Source of the DNA: JAPOPJ01 sp964538885
GTDB lineage: Archaea > Thermoproteota > Nitrososphaeria > Nitrososphaerales > Nitrosopumilaceae
Length of the DNA: 10,124 nt
Assembly: GCA_964538885.1 (NCBI GenBank)
Contig: CAZIHR010000067.1
Location: forward strand, 1 to 10,124
Direction of reading: 5' to 3'
Positions 6,342 through 10,124 of the stretch are shown here, piece after piece. The position numbers and the translations under genes are program-made. Position 1 is the stretch's first letter; each line of letters opens with the position of its first letter. The notes under the pieces were generated by a model. The model searched no databases, was not told the origin of the DNA, and was given only the letters and a program-made list of their open reading frames with translations.

Positions 6342-6365
6342 GATGTTATCTCTGTATTGGTATCG

Positions 6366-7523
6366 TTGCCTACAAGCTCACAAGACATCAGACGATCAAT
6401 ACTGACAAAGTGGCATGAAGATCTTTCAAGGTATGGAAATCTCTTTTCATCTGATTCTGTAAGTGGCTCCACACCGCCCTCCGTCTTTGTGGGATCGTAC
6501 GGATATCCAAATGTGTTTGCTGGTCCTATGGTGCCACCTGTACATGGCGACACCAGTCTGCTTGACAGCCCAGAAAGATGGGGTGGACGGACACTCGAAG
6601 AGATAGTGAACTTTAGGTTGAATCTTGTACGTGGAATCCGCCGTGTGTCTGTATATGGTACCGGAACCCGCTATATTGGTGACCTGCAGGAGGTTGTCAT
6701 GTCTTCAAGACCCATAGATACTGACTTGGAATTTCACGGTGTGGCCGCCCCGGTGGCATCAATAGATGGTGAGAGTGCTCCTTTTGGCCCTGTGGGCAAG
6801 ATAAAAAGTTCAAAGTTTTCCGGCTCACCAGTAACCATACCTATAGAGAGGACCTTTTATGATCGGGATCTTGGATCGCGTGATGCCATATTGGGTTTAT
6901 ACAATACAGGAATTGAGATCTCCAAAATTCAAAGATGTCTCAGCTTGGGAATGTTAGGACGCAAACGTAAACTAGTCCCCACAAAATGGAGCGTTACTGC
7001 AACTGATGACATTATATCAAAGTCACTTGTGGAGGAGATTCTGAACTATCCTGTGATTGACGCGCATATGGTATTTTCATACATGCATTTGGGGAATCTG
7101 TTTTCTGTAGTACTGTTTCCTAGTAGATGGATTTATGAGATGATCGAGGCGTGGCATTCGTCAGGCACTATAGGGTTTGGTGCTGATTCTGAGGATGCAA
7201 GAGGAATACGTCATAGCCCATCAATTGCTGGCGCGTATTTTGCAGCAAAGCTGGGAGTTGTCGAATATCTGTCCAAGAAAAAGATCCAGTCCGGCGTGGT
7301 GGTACTGCGTGAGATACGCCCCGAATATGCCGTGCCGGTGGGGGTGTGGCAGGTGAGGGAAGGAATAAGACGCGCGATGTATTCCACACCTCAGATAGCT
7401 GAGAACTTTGATCAGGCTCTAGAGATGGCCACCACACATATGAGAATCAGTAAGATCGATTGGCTTTCTCATGGAAATATTACACAACTGGTGAGGCAAA
7501 AGACAATATCTGATTATTTCTAA
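6366..7523 (+). CDS. nreA: Nre-family archaeal DNA repair protein with C-terminal PIP box
   Basis: This 385-residue protein belongs to the archaeal Nre family (former DUF650/DUF651), which in haloarchaea acts with UvrABC in repair of mitomycin C damage through PCNA. The family block STPPSVFVGSYGYPNV (residues 35-50) is followed by GPMVPP, and the C-terminal half contains conserved segments such as PVIDAHMVFSYMHLGN and REIRPEYAVPVGVWQVREG. The last eight residues, QKTISDYF, form a consensus PIP box (Q..I..YF) for binding the sliding clamp. The start is uncertain: the frame is open to TTG 6297, but the extra 23 residues (with YCLCVQLG) look unlike the family, and TTG 6366 has a TATA-like box. 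Neither start gives an N-terminal Cys-cluster zinc motif. The archaeosortase gene follows 47 nt downstream with its own TATA box. Family assignment is firm; the A versus B subtype is less so. Confidence 0.9.
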   Translation: MPTSSQDIRRSILTKWHEDLSRYGNLFSSDSVSGSTPPSVFVGSYGYPNVFAGPMVPPVHGDTSLLDSPERWGGRTLEEIVNFRLNLVRGIRRVSVYGTGTRYIGDLQEVVMSSRPIDTDLEFHGVAAPVASIDGESAPFGPVGKIKSSKFSGSPVTIPIERTFYDRDLGSRDAILGLYNTGIEISKIQRCLSLGMLGRKRKLVPTKWSVTATDDIISKSLVEEILNYPVIDAHMVFSYMHLGNLFSVVLFPSRWIYEMIEAWHSSGTIGFGADSEDARGIRHSPSIAGAYFAAKLGVVEYLSKKKIQSGVVVLREIRPEYAVPVGVWQVREGIRRAMYSTPQIAENFDQALEMATTHMRISKIDWLSHGNITQLVRQKTISDYF

Positions 7524-7540
7524 ATATGTGGGGGATGATC

Positions 7541-7548
7541 TATTTATT
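7541..7548 (+). promoter_or_regulatory. TATA box for the archaeosortase gene
   Basis: TATTTATT is centred 26-27 nt upstream of GTG 7571. This is an ideal archaeal arrangement for leaderless initiation at that GTG. Confidence 0.5.
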
Positions 7549-7570
7549 GTCCTCAATCTTGGTCAAATAG

Positions 7571-8512
7571 GTGCAAAATCGGAATCTCATCTTTGGCATT
7601 TTGCTTTTATCTAGCCCTATACTGTTTACCCTGCTTGTATTTTCTGATACGTTTAGCTTTAGTTGGAATCAGGGACGTGGCGGCTTTATCTTTGCGTTGG
7701 TATTTGTCGTTGCCGAACTAGTAGGTCTCAAGATCCCAATCTCTGGCAAAAAGCTGATTTTTGCAGTACCTGTGGCCGTAGCTACAATGCTGTATTTTGT
7801 GGGCTTGGAGGTGGGGCTACGTGAATACATGGAGTCTGCCGCAGAGTTTCATTCTGTACAGCTGATCCATTCTTGGATCTGGATGTGGGACTATATTGTC
7901 ATGACCGCGTTTGCCATGGTTGTGCTGACTATACTCTTTGGTAGGCGTTGGATACGTATTGCACCGGCAGGGCCGATCTTTCTAACTGGAAGTGGCATTA
8001 TACTTTCACTTGACGCGTTCTTTCCTTATGATACACTTGGGCCACTACAATATGTGGTGCCTTATTTGGTACAGACAAATGTTTGGTTGATATCTGTCTT
8101 TGATCTTGGAATTGCTACTGCACGAGACAATATAATGTTCCTCAGAGGTGATCATGGTTCCATGGCACTCCAAGTATTCTGGCCTTCTGCTGGAGTGCAT
8201 AGTGTAATTATCTACTCTTTGGTTATGGGTGCATTTCTTTTGAAGATGAATATTACGCGTGGAAGAAAATCTGTATACTTTGTGCTAGGGATAGTGGGAA
8301 CCATATTTGTTAACGTGATTAGAATATTCTCGCTTTCGTGGTATGCATTGAAGGTAACCACGGATGCGCAAAAGTGGGAGGCATTCCACGAGATTGCAGG
8401 TGAGATACTGTTTCTGCCATGGCTGTTTGCATTTTTACTGATTGTGATATTGGTAGAATCTAGTCGATTGAAGAAAATACAGGCAAAGCAGGGCCCTAAA
8501 AATAGTCAGTAA
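7571..8512 (+). CDS. Exosortase/archaeosortase-family membrane protein (thaumarchaeosortase-like, Ser at the Cys position)
   Basis: This 313-residue polytopic membrane protein has about eight hydrophobic segments. Exosortase-fold proteins process exported proteins carrying a short C-terminal signal plus membrane helix and basic tail. The three family motifs are present in order. FWPSAGVHS has Ser206 where the usual catalytic Cys sits; NVIRI has Arg251; FHEIAGEILF has His273. The Cys-to-Ser replacement is seen directly. Arg and His are intact, so the protein may be a serine-type variant rather than a dead enzyme. I associate thaumarchaeal members with PEFG-CTERM substrates, but no such signal appears in this window. 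GTG 7571 (MQNRNLIFGILLL) is supported by a TATA box. Its 3' end overlaps the convergent polymerase gene by 17 nt. Confidence 0.8.
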   Translation: MQNRNLIFGILLLSSPILFTLLVFSDTFSFSWNQGRGGFIFALVFVVAELVGLKIPISGKKLIFAVPVAVATMLYFVGLEVGLREYMESAAEFHSVQLIHSWIWMWDYIVMTAFAMVVLTILFGRRWIRIAPAGPIFLTGSGIILSLDAFFPYDTLGPLQYVVPYLVQTNVWLISVFDLGIATARDNIMFLRGDHGSMALQVFWPSAGVHSVIIYSLVMGAFLLKMNITRGRKSVYFVLGIVGTIFVNVIRIFSLSWYALKVTTDAQKWEAFHEIAGEILFLPWLFAFLLIVILVESSRLKKIQAKQGPKNSQ

Positions 8513-9590
8513 TGTCTGCTTGACCCTTGACTTTTGATAGATCTGAGACCTTTATGCCTAGTCTCCTGACTGCTTTGACCTGATCGTTTAGTGCATCTTT
8601 GAGTAGATACAGTGCATTTTTTTCTAGTTCATCCAAGCTTGATGTGGAATTTTTCAAAAGCCGTGATTTTGTTCTGCTTGTCATGTCTGATTGGACAAAT
8701 TGTATTCCTACTGATTTAAACATCATGTTGTTTTTTTGAATTATTGTGTATAGCTCATTGCATAATGTTGGTATACTTTTAGATAGAAAATCAAACTCGT
8801 TTGAATCTCTCTTTAATGTAACTATCTTACTATACTGGATATTGGCTTCTCTCTCTTTTACTGCTTCGTCGTTTAGGCCTCTGGCAGCATTGAATATGTG
8901 TGTGCTGGTCTTTCTCCCAAATTCTTTGTTTAAGGAAAATATATCTAATTTTTTTAGATCGCTGATTGTCTGCAAACCCATCTGGGCAAACCTTTCTTCT
9001 GTCTTTTTGCCTATTCCGGGAATGGCTCTGACACTTTGTGGATTCAGAAATTCTTCTATTTCGTGTGGTTTTATGAGAGTCAATCCATCTGGTTTGTTGT
9101 AGTCTGATGCCATCTTTGAGAGCAGCTTGTTTGGAGATATTCCAATCGAACAACTGAGTCCTAGTTTATCCCTGATGGAATTTTTTATCTGCTGGGCTAT
9201 GTGGGATGCCCTGTCAAAGCTATGGTTGGTACGCTTTGTTACATCCAGATATGCCTCATCTCTTCCCACATATTCAAAAATGTCTGCAAAACTCTGCATG
9301 ATGTCCATAGCATTTTTTGATATATGTGTATAGTATTCAAAATCTGCTGGAAGATACACTGCATCCTTTATTTCGTCTAGTTTTTGCTTTGCAGATATAA
9401 TGGACAAGCCTGATTTCACTCCAAATTCTCTTGCTCTGTAGTTTGCAGTTGCGATTGCACCACTGTCTCCTCCTCTGTCTGAAAATATGCATACGCACAC
9501 GGGCCTTGTTTTAAGTTCTGGCTTGCGTACTTCCTCACATTGCGCATAAAAATAGTCAAAGTCAATGTGGAAAACAACTCTTGTTTCCAA
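8496..9590 (-). CDS. dinB: Y-family DNA polymerase IV (Dpo4/DinB) with C-terminal PIP box
   Basis: The 364-residue protein is a translesion DNA polymerase close in length to Sulfolobus Dpo4 (352). Motif I FHIDFDYFYAQCEE supplies Asp10 and the steric-gate Tyr15, and the second catalytic motif GRDEAYLDV supplies Asp111 and Glu112. SIGISPNKLLSKMASDYNKP marks the end of the palm, and a helix-hairpin-helix AIPGIGKKTEERF lies at 189-201 in the thumb. The little-finger domain covers about 245-350. The C-terminus QADITDYF (357-364) is a PIP box for PCNA. The start is ATG 9590, directly before the conserved first strand; no ribosome site is needed if the mRNA is leaderless. The gene is convergent with the archaeosortase gene (17-nt overlap) and divergent from the 81-residue gene. 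The DNA encoding its PIP box also encodes the last residues of the sortase on the other strand. Confidence 0.95.
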   Translation of the reverse strand: METRVVFHIDFDYFYAQCEEVRKPELKTRPVCVCIFSDRGGDSGAIATANYRAREFGVKSGLSIISAKQKLDEIKDAVYLPADFEYYTHISKNAMDIMQSFADIFEYVGRDEAYLDVTKRTNHSFDRASHIAQQIKNSIRDKLGLSCSIGISPNKLLSKMASDYNKPDGLTLIKPHEIEEFLNPQSVRAIPGIGKKTEERFAQMGLQTISDLKKLDIFSLNKEFGRKTSTHIFNAARGLNDEAVKEREANIQYSKIVTLKRDSNEFDFLSKSIPTLCNELYTIIQKNNMMFKSVGIQFVQSDMTSRTKSRLLKNSTSSLDELEKNALYLLKDALNDQVKAVRRLGIKVSDLSKVKGQADITDYF

Positions 9591-9612
9591 TGTGTTTGTT
9601 ATATGTATTGAT

Positions 9613-9620
9613 TATTACAA
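9613..9620 (-). promoter_or_regulatory. TATA-like box for the Y-family polymerase gene
   Basis: On the minus strand the sequence reads TTGTAATA, centred 26 nt upstream of ATG 9590, in a 72-bp divergent intergenic region. Confidence 0.35.
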
Positions 9621-9633
9621 TATTGTGTATTTA

Positions 9634-9641
9634 CCTAAATA
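9634..9641 (+). promoter_or_regulatory. TATA-like box for the 81-residue gene
   Basis: CCTAAATA is centred about 25 nt upstream of ATG 9663, again the leaderless spacing. It supports ATG 9663 over the in-frame TTG 9642, which touches the box. Confidence 0.4.
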
Positions 9642-9662
9642 TTGCTCCATGGGATATCATGT

Positions 9663-9908
9663 ATGTATCCAGTGTCTGCAAATGATGATGGAATAAGCAT
9701 CAGACCTGAACTCATGGAAAAAGAGAAACTATACCACTGTATATTCAAGAACAAAATACTTTTACTGTTCAAGGATTCACAGGATTTTTTGAACTGTTAT
9801 GAAATAGAAGAAGAAGATCTTCTGGCAAAGGTTCGTGGATGCAAGTCTGACTCTGAGTTGGAAGAAATTTTTGAGAATTATTTGAAGTTGAATAACCCTA
9901 ATCATTAA
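9663..9908 (+). CDS. Small acidic hypothetical protein, 81 residues
   Basis: ATG 9663 gives MYPVSANDDGISIRPELMEK. A hydrophobic beta-like stretch follows (LYHCIFKNKILLLFKD), then acidic helices (EIEEEDLLAKVRGC, DSELEEIFENYLKL). Three Cys (28, 45 and 60) are not arranged as a zinc site. No signal peptide is visible, so it is probably cytoplasmic. I do not recognise a family. It is divergent from the translesion polymerase and shares a 72-bp intergenic region with it, so co-regulation is possible but not shown. TTG 9642 would add seven residues. Confidence 0.6.
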   Translation: MYPVSANDDGISIRPELMEKEKLYHCIFKNKILLLFKDSQDFLNCYEIEEEDLLAKVRGCKSDSELEEIFENYLKLNNPNH

Positions 9909-9947
9909 ATAAAAGCAAAGTGAATTCTGTATTATAGGCCTGTTAAA

Positions 9948-10124
9948 TTGAGTGATGTCAGAAAAGTAAAAGACGCAGAAGATATTTTGTCGGAATTTAA
10001 TGAATCACAAAATAAATCTGAACCAACACCCGAACCATCTACTGAACCAACACCCGAACCATCTACTGAACCAACACCCGAACCATCTACTGAACCAACA
10101 CCCGAACCATCTACTGAACCAACA
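9948..10124 (+). CDS. 5' part of a repeat-rich acidic protein (truncated by window end)
   Basis: TTG 9948 opens a frame encoding LSDVRKVKDAEDILSEFNES followed by QNKS and then perfect repeats of Glu-Pro-Thr-Pro-Glu-Pro-Ser-Thr to the window edge. An in-frame TGA at 9921 limits the start, and the ATG at 9955 is out of frame and stops after four codons, so TTG is the only reasonable choice. A TATA-like ATTAAATAAAAG lies at 9903-9914. No signal peptide is seen in the visible part. The Pro/Thr/Ser/Glu repeat is probably an extended disordered stalk or linker. Function depends on the unseen part. Confidence 0.55.
   Translation, partial: MSDVRKVKDAEDILSEFNESQNKSEPTPEPSTEPTPEPSTEPTPEPSTEPTPEPSTEPT
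10020..10124 (+). repeat. Perfect 24-bp tandem repeat, 4.4 copies, open at window edge
   Basis: Units start at 10020, 10044, 10068 and 10092, with a partial fifth at 10116. They are identical in every base including third codon positions. Each unit encodes EPTPEPST, so copy-number changes keep the frame. There are no spacers, so it is not a CRISPR array. Confidence 0.95.

Larger units (their letters stand above)
5771..6365. other. Long non-coding stretch between the 55-residue gene and nre
   Basis: About 595 nt of mostly A/T-rich sequence hold no convincing protein gene on either strand. Two compact inverted-repeat structures at 5916-5970 and 6126-6183 stand out and are listed separately. 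The rest contains several A/T-rich promoter-like strings (for example around 5765-5815 and 6024-6060) that cannot be assigned. Confidence 0.6.

Noticed and set aside
10020..10124. CRISPR array
   Set aside because: Contiguous identical units without spacers, inside an open coding frame.

Overview
The window looks like the chromosome of an ammonia-oxidising archaeon (Thaumarchaeota/Nitrososphaerota). The evidence is an archaeal Nre-family repair protein, a Dpo4-like Y-family DNA polymerase, both ending in archaeal-type PCNA-interacting (PIP) boxes, an exosortase/archaeosortase-fold membrane protein of the thaumarchaeosortase kind, an archaeal single C2H2 zinc finger, and an extracytoplasmic DsbA-like thioredoxin. 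Most genes fit leaderless transcription: an A/T-rich TATA-like box lies about 25-27 nt upstream of the best start codon (GTG and TTG starts are frequent). The exact genus cannot be read from the sequence.

Layout. 1-64: tail of an upstream gene. 181-3753: two exported surface proteins, one with eight fibronectin type III (FN3) domains and one with a single FN3 plus an SdrD/Cna-B-like calcium-loop domain. 3754-4028: spacer with terminator-like hairpins. 4029-5398: a zinc-finger protein, a DsbA-like oxidoreductase and a four-helix membrane protein with an intramembrane Cys-Ser-Cys. 5603-5770: a 55-residue orphan. 5771-6365: a long non-coding stretch with two separate RNA-like folds, of which the twin hairpin at 6126-6183 is the best small-RNA candidate. 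6366-7523: Nre repair protein. 7571-8512: archaeosortase-like protein with Ser at the expected catalytic Cys position. 8496-9590 (minus): Y-family polymerase, tail-to-tail with and overlapping the sortase gene. 9663-9908: 81-residue orphan, divergent from the polymerase. 9948-end: start of a gene encoding a perfect 24-bp tandem repeat (Glu-Pro-Thr-Pro-Glu-Pro-Ser-Thr)n, cut by the window edge.

How they may work together (inference). One theme is the cell surface: FN3 proteins for adhesion or matrix, a DsbA/membrane redox pair that could form their disulfides or those of other exported proteins, and an archaeosortase that would process exported proteins. Neither FN3 protein carries a recognisable sortase-type C-terminal signal, so they are probably not its substrates. 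The second theme is PCNA-linked DNA repair (Nre and the lesion-bypass polymerase). The most striking single feature is a run of nine G in the signal-peptide region of the large FN3 gene, where loss or gain of one G runs into a stop within a few codons. That is the architecture of an ON/OFF phase-variable surface protein.
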